DNA of 64,000 bases. Source: Erpobdella octoculata. Taxonomy: Eukaryota; Annelida; Clitellata; Hirudinida; Erpobdellidae. Positions within the stretch are counted from its first letter, which is position 1, and every line of letters begins with the position of its first letter. A program made the position numbers and the translations under genes. Below the pieces are notes generated by a model that saw nothing but the letters and a program-made list of their open reading frames with translations, was not told the DNA's origin and did no database searches. The stretch is taken from assembly GCA_963978895.1 (NCBI GenBank), contig OZ022245.1, forward strand, positions 2,501-66,500. The letters run 5' to 3'. Positions 11,901-21,901 of the stretch are shown in pieces.

Positions 11901-14900
11901 GTCTCTAGTTGTTTTTTAGCTGCTTGGAAAGGCCTTCAGCGTGAATCCCTTCGGATTGACGCTACCCATCCTAACCCTAACGGCCGAGACTGGGCTGAAC
12001 CTCAGCAGGATTCATGAAGACTTATTCGGAATTGACGATGGACCGCCAAAAGGCTGTCGAAAAAAAGTCGAAGAAAAAAAGACGAGAAACAAGAAACAGC
12101 AGAAAGAGGGTTTCGAATTCATGTACGCAGCAGTAACGATGCAACATCAGCACCGTGGCGGAGAGGGAGAGTGCCGGGATAACAACCGAAGAGGGCTGGG
12201 TTCAATCCCAACCTCGGACACTTTTTCTATTGAACAATTGAAACTTTACTTATATTTTATATTTTGTTACTCTTATTGATCGATTGATATATTTTTTTTG
12301 CTGCTATTTTGTCGAACTTTTTGCCCTATCGGCACGTGTGTACATTTATCACGTTTTCGTACATTAGCATGCTTCATCATTATCATCATCAACTTTGTAA
12401 CGATCTATTTTTGTAAATTTGTTTCAATTGTCATTTTTTATTCATCATAATTAATTTTATGATTGGATTTATTGTAATTAATTTTACAATCCTACATGAA
12501 CATTATTTATTCGAAGCTTCTTATTTCTTATTTTCTATGTTCTATGTTTTTTGCATCATTGTGCGTCCACCCAACCGGAACCGGTCATTTATCACGTTGA
12601 CTGGGTCCAGGTTGGTGTTGGTTATTTTTTCACTTATCTATCGACTTATTATTATTTTATCGTATATTTTATCGTATGTCTATCGACTGTATTGATATAT
12701 TATTCTACCGTCTATTTTATCGTATGTCTATCGACTGTACTGATATATTATTTTATCGTATGTCTATCGACTGTATGGATAATTGGTTTTATGTATTTTT
12801 TGCCAGACACGCCGCTCCTGAAGAAGAGAACGTTGTTCTCGAAACGTTGGGCAATGAGCGGTCTTGACTCAATAAAGAATATTTCAACGTGTCTCTAGTT
12901 GTTTTTTAGCTGCTTGGAAAGGCCTTCAGCGTGAATCCCTTCGGATTGACGCTACCCATCCTAACCCTAACGGCCGAGACTGGGCTGAACCTCAGCAGGA
13001 TTCATGAAGACTTATTCGGAATTGACGATGGACCGCCAAAAGGCTGTCGAAAAAAAGTCGAAGAAAAAAAGACGAGAAACAAGAAACAGCAGAAAGAGGG
13101 TTTCGAATTCATGTACGCAGCAGTAACGATGCAACATCAGCACCGTGGCGGAGAGGGAGAGTGCCGGGATAACAACCGAAGAGGGCTGGGTTCAATCCCA
13201 ACCTCGGACACTTTTTCTATTGAACAATTGAAACTTTACTTATATTTTATATTTTGTTACTCTTATTGATCGATTGATATATTTTTTTTGCTGCTATTTT
13301 GTCGAACTTTTTGCCCTATCGGCACGTGTGTACATTTATCACGTTTTCGTACATTAGCATGCTTCATCATTATCATCATCAACTTTGTAACGATCTATTT
13401 TTGTAAATTTGTTTCAATTGTCATTTTTTATTCATCATAATTAATTTTATGATTGGATTTATTGTAATTAATTTTACAATCCTACATGAACATTATTTAT
13501 TCGAAGCTTCTTATTTCTTATTTTCTATGTTCTATGTTTTTTGCATCATTGTGCGTCCACCCAACCGGAACCGGTCATTTATCACGTTGACTGGGTCCAG
13601 GTTGGTGTTGGTTATTTTTTCACTTATCTATCGACTTATTATTATTTTATCGTATATTTTATCGTATGTCTATCGACTGTATTGATATATTATTCTACCG
13701 TCTATTTTATCGTATGTCTATCGACTGTACTGATATATTATTTTATCGTATGTCTATCGACTGTATGGATAATTGGTTTTATGTATTTTTTGCCAGACAC
13801 GCCGCTCCTGAAGAAGAGAACGTTGTTCTCGAAACGTTGGGCAATGAGCGGTCTTGACTCAATAAAGAATATTTCAACGTGTCTCTAGTTGTTTTTTAGC
13901 TGCTTGGAAAGGCCTTCAGCGTGAATCCCTTCGGATTGACGCTACCCATCCTAACCCTAACGGCCGAGACTGGGCTGAACCTCAGCAGGATTCATGAAGA
14001 CTTATTCGGAATTGACGATGGACCGCCAAAAGGCTGTCGAAAAAAAGTCGAAGAAAAAAAGACGAGAAACAAGAAACAGCAGAAAGAGGGTTTCGAATTC
14101 ATGTACGCAGCAGTAACGATGCAACATCAGCACCGTGGCGGAGAGGGAGAGTGCCGGGATAACAACCGAAGAGGGCTGGGTTCAATCCCAACCTCGGACA
14201 CTTTTTCTATTGAACAATTGAAACTTTACTTATATTTTATATTTTGTTACTCTTATTGATCGATTGATATATTTTTTTTGCTGCTATTTTGTCGAACTTT
14301 TTGCCCTATCGGCACGTGTGTACATTTATCACGTTTTCGTACATTAGCATGCTTCATCATTATCATCATCAACTTTGTAACGATCTATTTTTGTAAATTT
14401 GTTTCAATTGTCATTTTTTATTCATCATAATTAATTTTATGATTGGATTTATTGTAATTAATTTTACAATCCTACATGAACATTATTTATTCGAAGCTTC
14501 TTATTTCTTATTTTCTATGTTCTATGTTTTTTGCATCATTGTGCGTCCACCCAACCGGAACCGGTCATTTATCACGTTGACTGGGTCCAGGTTGGTGTTG
14601 GTTATTTTTTCACTTATCTATCGACTTATTATTATTTTATCGTATATTTTATCGTATGTCTATCGACTGTATTGATATATTATTCTACCGTCTATTTTAT
14701 CGTATGTCTATCGACTGTACTGATATATTATTTTATCGTATGTCTATCGACTGTATGGATAATTGGTTTTATGTATTTTTTGCCAGACACGCCGCTCCTG
14801 AAGAAGAGAACGTTGTTCTCGAAACGTTGGGCAATGAGCGGTCTTGACTCAATAAAGAATATTTCAACGTGTCTCTAGTTGTTTTTTAGCTGCTTGGAAA

Positions 14901-16812
14901 GGCCTTCAGCGTGAATCCCTTCGGATTGACGCTACCCATCCTAACCCTAACGGCCGAGACTGGGCTGAACCTCAGCAGGATTCATGAAGACTTATTCGGA
15001 ATTGACGATGGACCGCCAAAAGGCTGTCGAAAAAAAGTCGAAGAAAAAAAGACGAGAAACAAGAAACAGCAGAAAGAGGGTTTCGAATTCATGTACGCAG
15101 CAGTAACGATGCAACATCAGCACCGTGGCGGAGAGGGAGAGTGCCGGGATAACAACCGAAGAGGGCTGGGTTCAATCCCAACCTCGGACACTTTTTCTAT
15201 TGAACAATTGAAACTTTACTTATATTTTATATTTTGTTACTCTTATTGATCGATTGATATATTTTTTTTGCTGCTATTTTGTCGAACTTTTTGCCCTATC
15301 GGCACGTGTGTACATTTATCACGTTTTCGTACATTAGCATGCTTCATCATTATCATCATCAACTTTGTAACGATCTATTTTTGTAAATTTGTTTCAATTG
15401 TCATTTTTTATTCATCATAATTAATTTTATGATTGGATTTATTGTAATTAATTTTACAATCCTACATGAACATTATTTATTCGAAGCTTCTTATTTCTTA
15501 TTTTCTATGTTCTATGTTTTTTGCATCATTGTGCGTCCACCCAACCGGAACCGGTCATTTATCACGTTGACTGGGTCCAGGTTGGTGTTGGTTATTTTTT
15601 CACTTATCTATCGACTTATTATTATTTTATCGTATATTTTATCGTATGTCTATCGACTGTATTGATATATTATTCTACCGTCTATTTTATCGTATGTCTA
15701 TCGACTGTACTGATATATTATTTTATCGTATGTCTATCGACTGTATGGATAATTGGTTTTATGTATTTTTTGCCAGACACGCCGCTCCTGAAGAAGAGAA
15801 CGTTGTTCTCGAAACGTTGGGCAATGAGCGGTCTTGACTCAATAAAGAATATTTCAACGTGTCTCTAGTTGTTTTTTAGCTGCTTGGAAAGGCCTTCAGC
15901 GTGAATCCCTTCGGATTGACGCTACCCATCCTAACCCTAACGGCCGAGACTGGGCTGAACCTCAGCAGGATTCATGAAGACTTATTCGGAATTGACGATG
16001 GACCGCCAAAAGGCTGTCGAAAAAAAGTCGAAGAAAAAAAGACGAGAAACAAGAAACAGCAGAAAGAGGGTTTCGAATTCATGTACGCAGCAGTAACGAT
16101 GCAACATCAGCACCGTGGCGGAGAGGGAGAGTGCCGGGATAACAACCGAAGAGGGCTGGGTTCAATCCCAACCTCGGACACTTTTTCTATTGAACAATTG
16201 AAACTTTACTTATATTTTATATTTTGTTACTCTTATTGATCGATTGATATATTTTTTTTGCTGCTATTTTGTCGAACTTTTTGCCCTATCGGCACGTGTG
16301 TACATTTATCACGTTTTCGTACATTAGCATGCTTCATCATTATCATCATCAACTTTGTAACGATCTATTTTTGTAAATTTGTTTCAATTGTCATTTTTTA
16401 TTCATCATAATTAATTTTATGATTGGATTTATTGTAATTAATTTTACAATCCTACATGAACATTATTTATTCGAAGCTTCTTATTTCTTATTTTCTATGT
16501 TCTATGTTTTTTGCATCATTGTGCGTCCACCCAACCGGAACCGGTCATTTATCACGTTGACTGGGTCCAGGTTGGTGTTGGTTATTTTTTCACTTATCTA
16601 TCGACTTATTATTATTTTATCGTATATTTTATCGTATGTCTATCGACTGTATTGATATATTATTCTACCGTCTATTTTATCGTATGTCTATCGACTGTAC
16701 TGATATATTATTTTATCGTATGTCTATCGACTGTATGGATAATTGGTTTTATGTATTTTTTGCCAGACACGCCGCTCCTGAAGAAGAGAACGTTGTTCTC
16801 GAAACGTTGGGC
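2913..16812 (+). ncRNA. Hammerhead-like ribozymes, copies 2 to 16
   Basis: The same 39-nt motif recurs once per unit, starting at 2913, 3903, 4893, 5883, 6873, 7864, 8854, 9844, 10834, 11824, 12814, 13804, 14794, 15784 and 16774. No base differences from the first copy were noticed. One ribozyme per period in head-to-tail copies is the arrangement of retrozymes and ribozyme satellites, in which multimeric RNA is cut to unit length and can be circularised. Confidence 0.72.
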
Positions 16813-16919
16813 AATGAGCGGTCTTGACTCAATAAAGAATATTTCAACGTGTCTCTAGTTGTTTTTTAGCTGCTTGGAAAGGCCTTCAGCGTGAATCCCT
16901 TCGGATTGACGCTACCCAT

Positions 16920-16999
16920 CCTAACCCTAACCCTAACCCTAACCCTAACCCTAACCCTAACCCTAACCCTAACCCTAACCCTAACCCTAACCCTAACCC
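16920..16999. repeat. Telomeric tract between the 990-bp array and the Penelope-like element
   Basis: About 13 CCCTAA hexamers follow directly from the telomere seed of the last unit and end at the first bases of the Penelope-like element. The reading frame of that element's ORF1 stays open back through this tract as alternating Pro-Asn. Confidence 0.93.
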
Positions 17000-17000
17000 A

Positions 17001-18644
17001 CGATCTCCAGAGAGTCGTGATAATGATCGCAATAATAATAATAATAATAATAATAATTATAAGAAACGATCATATAAGAAAAATAACAACAATAATTATA
17101 CGAATAATTATGATAACAGCGATAGGAATAAGAATAATTATCGCAATAATAATTATACGAATAACAATAGCGATAGAAATAATAATCATCGCAATAAGGA
17201 TAATAAGAATAGCAATGAAAATAAGAGAAATTATAATAAAGATAGGCGTAATAGAAATAGCAGCGATAACAATTACACTCGCAGTAAAAAACCTGTTAAT
17301 GCTAGTAGGAATCCTACGCACTCTAAAATTAACAATAGTCCCCAGGACAATGCAGAATTTTCTTTGCTTCCAAAAGAGCAGCATTCGCAGCTGTTGGAAT
17401 TTGTTAATGCAACCATTGATTTATGGAATTTAAGTGCAGCTAAACCTCACTGGCTAGATAGTGAATTGATGAATTTTGAAACTAAGGTTCTAAACACCGC
17501 AGCTATTGTTAAACCGCCTTGTATAGAAACGGTTGTGCAACCGATTTATCTAAATCTCTTTAATAATGCTCTTAGAGAAGCACGATTGTATACTTTACAA
17601 TCGCTTGATCAGAAAATTGCAGAAGTCACCAGCCTCCTAGCGAACTTGCCGCACGCAGAAGTTATCCACTGCAACAAACCTTTCTTTAAGAAAATGCTGC
17701 TTGCTAAGATTAAGACGCGACGGTCGCTGGACCAGGAAGTTTTCTCTGAATGGCTTAAAGTTAATGTCTTTGATGTTATTCAAAACAATGTTTCAATAGT
17801 GGCACCTCCTCCTAGTGCACGCACTGTGCGTGAAACCACGCATCAAGCAGATCCTCGCATTAGAGACTTAGAAAGCCAGGTAGCGCGCCTCACGCGAATA
17901 ATTGAAAACTTTTCTAAAAATACTCATCGTTCGCCTCAAGACTCAGTGAGAAATCAAGATAGTTTTGTCGCAATGATATGTGGTGATAATGCACAGAGTA
18001 ATTCAGTTACTAATAGCTTTAACTTGTCAGTCTCAGCGGAAAATGAGGTCCCACAAAACTCAGGTATAAGCATTGGTAATATTTCCAATATTCTAGAGTC
18101 TTCGCCTGTTAGTGAAAATAATAATTCACAGCGTAGATCTTTTGTCCAGTTAGAACGCTCGCCTGCCATAATTAATGTTGAAAACGAGCACACGCACGCC
18201 ACACGTGCGTCACGCAAGACTCGCAGCCCAGCCGAGCAAATTATAATTGATCGGCTAGCAAAAAATCTTACAATGAAAGTGACGTTCTGTAGTAAATTCT
18301 ACAAAGATAACACTAGTAAGTTTATGGAATATAAGACTGTGGGAAGCCATTTTAAAGTAGCTTTTGCGCCCCCGCAGAATCCTGACCAACCCTCTACTCC
18401 AGCGGGCCATCAAGCCCCAATTTTGTGTGTTGTTAAGGAGCCAGTCTGCTACCGGAATCTACCGGAAAGCTTAGTCACACGAGTTGTAGCAGCTCAGCCT
18501 GAAGATTTGAAAGCTGAGTTGAGACGCCTGCCAGTCAATGACCGCTTGGCGATATTTTACAAAGCACTTAAGAGTAGGCGTGATGACATACGCTGCACGC
18601 GCACGGCACATCCATGCGCATTACTCAATCCTTCTTTTTTATAA
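17001..18644 (+). CDS. ORF1 of the Penelope-like element, 5'-incomplete, Asn-rich with coiled coil
   Basis: The frame is open from the telomeric tract to TAA at 18642-18644. No in-frame ATG occurs in the first 400 nt, so the 5' end is likely lost or initiation is elsewhere. The first 110 codons (17001-17330) are low complexity, dominated by Asn with Arg, Lys, Tyr, Asp and Ser, from AAT-rich DNA. A more normal region follows: LLPKEQHSQLLEFV from 17364, a likely short coiled coil RDLESQVARLTRIIENF (about 17862-17912), a Ser/Asn-rich linker, and a charged C-terminus. No enzymatic motif is seen. Athena-type elements have a coiled-coil ORF1 upstream of RT, which suits an RNA-binding or assembly role, but that is inference. 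The last codons hold a U UUU UUA heptamer before the stop. Confidence 0.7.
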   Translation, partial: RSPESRDNDRNNNNNNNNNYKKRSYKKNNNNNYTNNYDNSDRNKNNYRNNNYTNNNSDRNNNHRNKDNKNSNENKRNYNKDRRNRNSSDNNYTRSKKPVNASRNPTHSKINNSPQDNAEFSLLPKEQHSQLLEFVNATIDLWNLSAAKPHWLDSELMNFETKVLNTAAIVKPPCIETVVQPIYLNLFNNALREARLYTLQSLDQKIAEVTSLLANLPHAEVIHCNKPFFKKMLLAKIKTRRSLDQEVFSEWLKVNVFDVIQNNVSIVAPPPSARTVRETTHQADPRIRDLESQVARLTRIIENFSKNTHRSPQDSVRNQDSFVAMICGDNAQSNSVTNSFNLSVSAENEVPQNSGISIGNISNILESSPVSENNNSQRRSFVQLERSPAIINVENEHTHATRASRKTRSPAEQIIIDRLAKNLTMKVTFCSKFYKDNTSKFMEYKTVGSHFKVAFAPPQNPDQPSTPAGHQAPILCVVKEPVCYRNLPESLVTRVVAAQPEDLKAELRRLPVNDRLAIFYKALKSRRDDIRCTRTAHPCALLNPSFL

Positions 18645-20494
18645 GTTCTTTCGCCCGCTCCGATAGCGTAGAGTTATGTTTTAATTTCAGCAATATAACT
18701 CTGTCTAGCCATCAACTAAAGCTATTGGAACTGGGCACTTCATTTACAATGAGCCATAGCTCAATAAGTAAAGAAATATTTCTTAAAAACTACCGTTATA
18801 TCAAACGGCGTATTTCATTGATTGACTTTTTTGAAAACAATCCATTATCTAAAAAGTTTGTGTCCAATAAGGCTAGGTTCCCATTTATTAAAAGTGAATG
18901 GACCCCAGCTAGTGTACTCCTGACTGATACCACACGGGAGAACCTTAGGCAAATAGATGAGGATACCGATAAATTAATCAGTAAATTCTCTAAGTCCAAT
19001 AAGTCAAATAAAATTAGTAGTGGGAACAAACCCAACATAAATGACATAGAAAAAGAAGCTTTTATGTCGCTGAAAGACACGGAGAGCGTAATCATTAGGA
19101 AAGCTGATAAAAGCAATGTGTTTGTGATCCTTGACAAAAAAAACTATATTGATGAATGCACACAGCAACTCAGTAACGCGAATTTCTATCGCAAACTTAA
19201 TGACGGCCTTGACAGCGCTAATAACATTAAACACATTCTCAGCGTCTGTAAAATACAGGGCATATTCCCGGATAAGTTGCTGAATTATTTAGCGCCCCCT
19301 CCGGATGCCAAGGATAGAAGATTCTATACGCTTCCTAAAATTCATAAGCCCCGTGCAAAGTGGTTTAACGAGAACACGCCACCTGGGCGCCCAATTGTCT
19401 CTGACGTAGGGTCCATCGATAATAAAATTAATGTATTCTTAGACTTTGTGCTGAAAAATCTTCTTTCTGGAGTCCCGGCTGTCATACGGGATTCGTTTGA
19501 TTTTATAGAGAAATTGTCTAAGTCAGTCGAATCATTGCAAAATTGTCTATTAATTACAGGTGATGTAGCCTCTTTATATACTAATATGGATAATTCCCGT
19601 AGCTTAAAAATTGCTAGGAGCTTCTTACGTAAGTTCCAAGAGGTTACTAATAACGAACACAAATATAGTGATAGGCAGATTTCGATGATTATTGCTCTGT
19701 TGGACCAATCCCTGAATTTCAATGATTTCTTGTTTAATGATGAGAGATATTTGCAGGTTAATGGTTGTGCTATGGGTAAGGCGTACTCGCCAAACCTGGC
19801 GAATTTGTATTTAGCTGAATTAGATGAATTCATTAAATCCTTCCCTCATTCATTCTTTTATGGTCGGTATATTGACGACATCTTCTTGGTGTGGCGAGGT
19901 GATAAAAATTCCTTTGTTGAATTGATTCCGGAAATTAATGGTTTGATCCCAGGCATCAATATCGAGTTCAACTTTGAACAGGAAACTGGTATAGAGTTTC
20001 TAGACCTCCTGGTGTCCCGTGACGAAGCCGATAAATTAATTTATAGGCCCCACTTTAAAGAAACTAACAGGTTTCAGTATCTTCACATCCGTTCACATCA
20101 CCCACGACACACGTACGCTGGTATTGCTAAATCTCAATTCAATAGATATTTTCGGCTTTCATCCTCACCCGAATTTTATCGAGATACCTGCCTACTTCTA
20201 TGCCACAAATTAAAAAAACGTGGTTACAGCATCATAAAGACGAAAAAACTCATCAGAGAAGTTGCCGACAAACTCAACGGTACCAAGAACACCATCTCCC
20301 AGCAGTCCAATCCTCTCGCCAAGAAAACAACAATCCTCCCGGTGATCACCAGCAATGATAAATTCTCCCAAGATTTTTTCAGAATCATTAAAAGAAACCT
20401 GGAGAATAATCCGTGCATCCCGAAAGACACACGCCCAGTACGAGCATGCACGACAGAAAAAAGTCTATTAAGAAAACTTTTCCGTTACTGGTGA
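18614..20494 (+). CDS. Penelope-like reverse transcriptase without GIY-YIG endonuclease (ORF2)
   Basis: 626 codons from ATG at 18614, intact. It makes cDNA from the element RNA. Visible in order: the class-typical N-terminal segment LSSHQLKLLELGTSF (30-44) and IKRRISLIDFF (63-73); YTLPKIHKP (238-246), a Penelope hallmark; GRPIVSDVGSIDNKIN (258-273); RT motif A ITGDVASLYTNM (314-325) with its Asp; motif B GCAMGKAYSPNLANLYL (384-400); motif C YIDDIF (419-424), the Asp pair; FLDLLVS (462-468); and a thumb-like region with HIRSHHPRHTYAGIAKSQ (491-508). The protein ends at 626 with no GIY-YIG module. It overlaps ORF1 by 31 nt in the -1 frame. It could start at its own ATG or be made as an ORF1 fusion by frameshifting. 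The element is close in type to the endonuclease-minus telomeric lineages. Confidence 0.93.
   Translation: MRITQSFFFISSFARSDSVELCFNFSNITLSSHQLKLLELGTSFTMSHSSISKEIFLKNYRYIKRRISLIDFFENNPLSKKFVSNKARFPFIKSEWTPASVLLTDTTRENLRQIDEDTDKLISKFSKSNKSNKISSGNKPNINDIEKEAFMSLKDTESVIIRKADKSNVFVILDKKNYIDECTQQLSNANFYRKLNDGLDSANNIKHILSVCKIQGIFPDKLLNYLAPPPDAKDRRFYTLPKIHKPRAKWFNENTPPGRPIVSDVGSIDNKINVFLDFVLKNLLSGVPAVIRDSFDFIEKLSKSVESLQNCLLITGDVASLYTNMDNSRSLKIARSFLRKFQEVTNNEHKYSDRQISMIIALLDQSLNFNDFLFNDERYLQVNGCAMGKAYSPNLANLYLAELDEFIKSFPHSFFYGRYIDDIFLVWRGDKNSFVELIPEINGLIPGINIEFNFEQETGIEFLDLLVSRDEADKLIYRPHFKETNRFQYLHIRSHHPRHTYAGIAKSQFNRYFRLSSSPEFYRDTCLLLCHKLKKRGYSIIKTKKLIREVADKLNGTKNTISQQSNPLAKKTTILPVITSNDKFSQDFFRIIKRNLENNPCIPKDTRPVRACTTEKSLLRKLFRYW
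18635..18641 (+). promoter_or_regulatory. Candidate -1 ribosomal frameshift heptamer T TTT TTA
   Basis: In the ORF1 frame the codons read TCT TTT TTA TAA, giving a U UUU UUA slippery heptamer directly before the stop. A -1 slip enters ORF2 exactly. This heptamer is a well-known efficient site in other retroelements. I could not identify a convincing downstream pseudoknot by eye. Confidence 0.5.
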
Positions 20495-21762
20495 TCTACC
20501 ATTCAAGTCCAAGATTTTTTAACATTTTATTTCAACGGTTTTGTGAAAATTTAACCTCGATTTGAATGTTTGTACATACGGGTTATTATGTGACATAATT
20601 TATTTACATTCCTGGCACTTTCCATTTTCTTCATGTGTCATGAGAATAATTCCATTTAATTATGTACGGATCTTAGAAATTTCCATAATAATTTTTTTAA
20701 CTTTTTGATGGAATTAATTAATTTTTAATCAACGATTATACGAACTTTTATCGTTGGTTTTAATGTACATAAGCATGTCATAAAAATAATGTCATTAATT
20801 TTACAACTTTTTTGATTGTATGACTTCATAGTTTTCAATTTTTGAAATGTAGATTATTTGCTTACATGCCTTTCTGTTGGTCATGATAATAATTCCATCT
20901 CAACATTTTTTATGGAATTAATTAATTTGTTATCAACGATGGTATGAACTTTTATCGCTGGTTTTAATGTACCTAAACATGTCCTGAAAACAGTTTCATT
21001 AATTTTGTACAAATTTTACAACTTTTTGATTGTATGACTTAACAGTCTTTAATGTTTGAAGTACAGATGACTATAATTATTTGCTTTACTTCTTTTCGAT
21101 TTGTCAACTTGTAAATTGTATGACTGTTATGTGCCTGGTACCTTCCATTTTTATATGTGTGTTTCATTTGACTTTATACGGAATTTACAATTTTCCGTAA
21201 TAATTTTTTATAATTATTTCAGTCCAATTTATTATAAAATTATTATCGTTGATTTTATTAACTTTTATCGTTGACTGTAATGTACTGTAGTATACTCGTC
21301 ATCATGAATATTCATTAACATGTAGCATCCAATAGAATCTCACCTTTGGATGAACTTTTCAGAACAACCTATCGTTGTAGATTTGCATGTATGGTATACT
21401 TTTAGCGCGTGATTCTGTGTATAAATAGCACCTTGAAATGTAGTAATTTTATCATTTGAGTTTCCTCACCGAGTAAGCTGTTTTGATCATTTGGTTAACT
21501 TGTGACTTTTGCAATTCTTATGCAATATTGATTATGCAAATGTAACGCGTGCTAGTGATTTTTTATGAATTTACGCAGTTTTTACGTGGACATGTGTCAA
21601 TTTGCAAAATTTTGTTATTTTTAATGCTATTGACGCTTTTGAATGTATCATATTCTCATGGATGATTAATTAATGATGTCGTCTGTTACTTTGCGTATAT
21701 CACGTGAATTTTTTCTCATACTATTTTTGTATTTTACCTCTTGTAGATATTTTCCTCCTGTT
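20495..21762 (+). other. AT-rich 3' UTR of the Penelope-like element with internal duplication
   Basis: No coding frame is credible here. A stretch of about 165-180 nt occurs twice in direct orientation (20701-20861 and 20905-21084), both copies sharing GGAATTAATTAATTT, TATCAACGAT, GAACTTTTATCG and GATTGTATGACTT. Further weaker echoes follow to about 21290. The region lies between RT and the hammerhead, where Penelope-like elements carry their 3' UTR. Confidence 0.65.
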
Positions 21763-21801
21763 GCTCCTGAAGAAGAGAACGTTGTTCTCGAAACGTTGGG
21801 C
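21763..21801 (+). ncRNA. Hammerhead-like ribozyme at the Penelope-like element 3' end
   Basis: The 39 nt are identical to the motif in the 990-bp units: stem I GCTC/GGGC, core CTGAAGA plus A, six-bp stem II with loop GTT, GAA, palindromic ACGT, then T and the cleavage point. The sequences on both sides differ from the 990-bp unit, so the ribozyme core is the conserved part. Confidence 0.72.
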
Positions 21802-21901
21802 AAATCTATTAAAAAGTCGCGTGAGCAAATTGGTTGTTTTTGTTTTTTCAGTCGCTTGGCAAGGTCTTTTTGTCGCGGTTTTCGTGCCGGACATCTCTTA
21901 T
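21802..21901 (+). other. 3' tail of the Penelope-like element
   Basis: About 100 nt from the hammerhead to CCTAACCC. It contains AGTCGCTTGG at 21850-21859, the box shared with family 1 and the 990-bp unit, and ends in CATCTCTTAT before the telomeric repeats. Confidence 0.6.

Larger units (their letters stand above)
1684..16931 (+). repeat. Tandem array of a 990-bp hammerhead-bearing unit
   Basis: Fifteen full units start at 2080, 3071, 4061, 5051, 6041, 7031, 8022, 9012, 10002, 10992, 11982, 12972, 13962, 14952 and 15942. A 396-nt partial unit (1684-2079) precedes them. Units look identical by eye except for one extra T in a poly-T run in the units starting at 2080 and 7031 (991 bp). Counting from GGCCGAG, each unit contains a 40-codon basic ORF, a tRNA-like A box/B box/T-run module, an AT-rich stretch, three copies of a short repeat around TATCGACTGTA, a hammerhead, a tail, and CCTAACCCTAAC at its end. 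The array stops mid-unit on the telomere side and runs into long telomeric repeats on the centromere side. All units point the same way as the neighbouring Penelope-like element and share its 3'-end organisation. I read it as a non-autonomous, retrozyme-like relative of that element. A satellite that captured a ribozyme is the alternative. Confidence 0.9.
17000..21901 (+). mobile_element. Telomere-embedded, endonuclease-lacking Penelope-like retroelement
   Basis: A 4.9-kb element lies between two CCCTAA tracts. In order it has partial ORF1 (17001-18644), RT ORF2 (18614-20494), an AT-rich 3' UTR with an internal duplication, a hammerhead (21763-21801), a tail, then telomere. ORF2 has the Penelope-class RT motifs and no GIY-YIG domain after it. 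This is the condition of the Athena and Coprina groups, which are known to sit at telomeres. The 3' end faces the centromere and abuts telomeric repeats, as expected if the G-overhang primed first-strand synthesis. The 5' end is probably truncated, since ORF1 has no start codon before the telomeric tract. Confidence 0.88.

Noticed and set aside
2039..16858. Repeated frames of 63-115 codons in each 990-bp unit
   Set aside because: They overlap one another, some start without ATG, one runs across the telomere seed and others across the ribozyme. Repetition alone is not evidence of coding.
1684..16931. CRISPR-like array
   Set aside because: There are no short repeat-spacer units. The period is 990 bp with identical content, in a eukaryotic telomeric context.
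17070..17384. Minus-strand Ile-rich frame opposite ORF1
   Set aside because: A shadow of the AAT-rich low-complexity segment of ORF1.
18645..18690. A 46-nt GT...AG intron between ORF1 and ORF2
   Set aside because: The ORF1 stop (18642-18644) lies before the GT, so splicing would not join the frames. The frameshift heptamer explains the overlap better.
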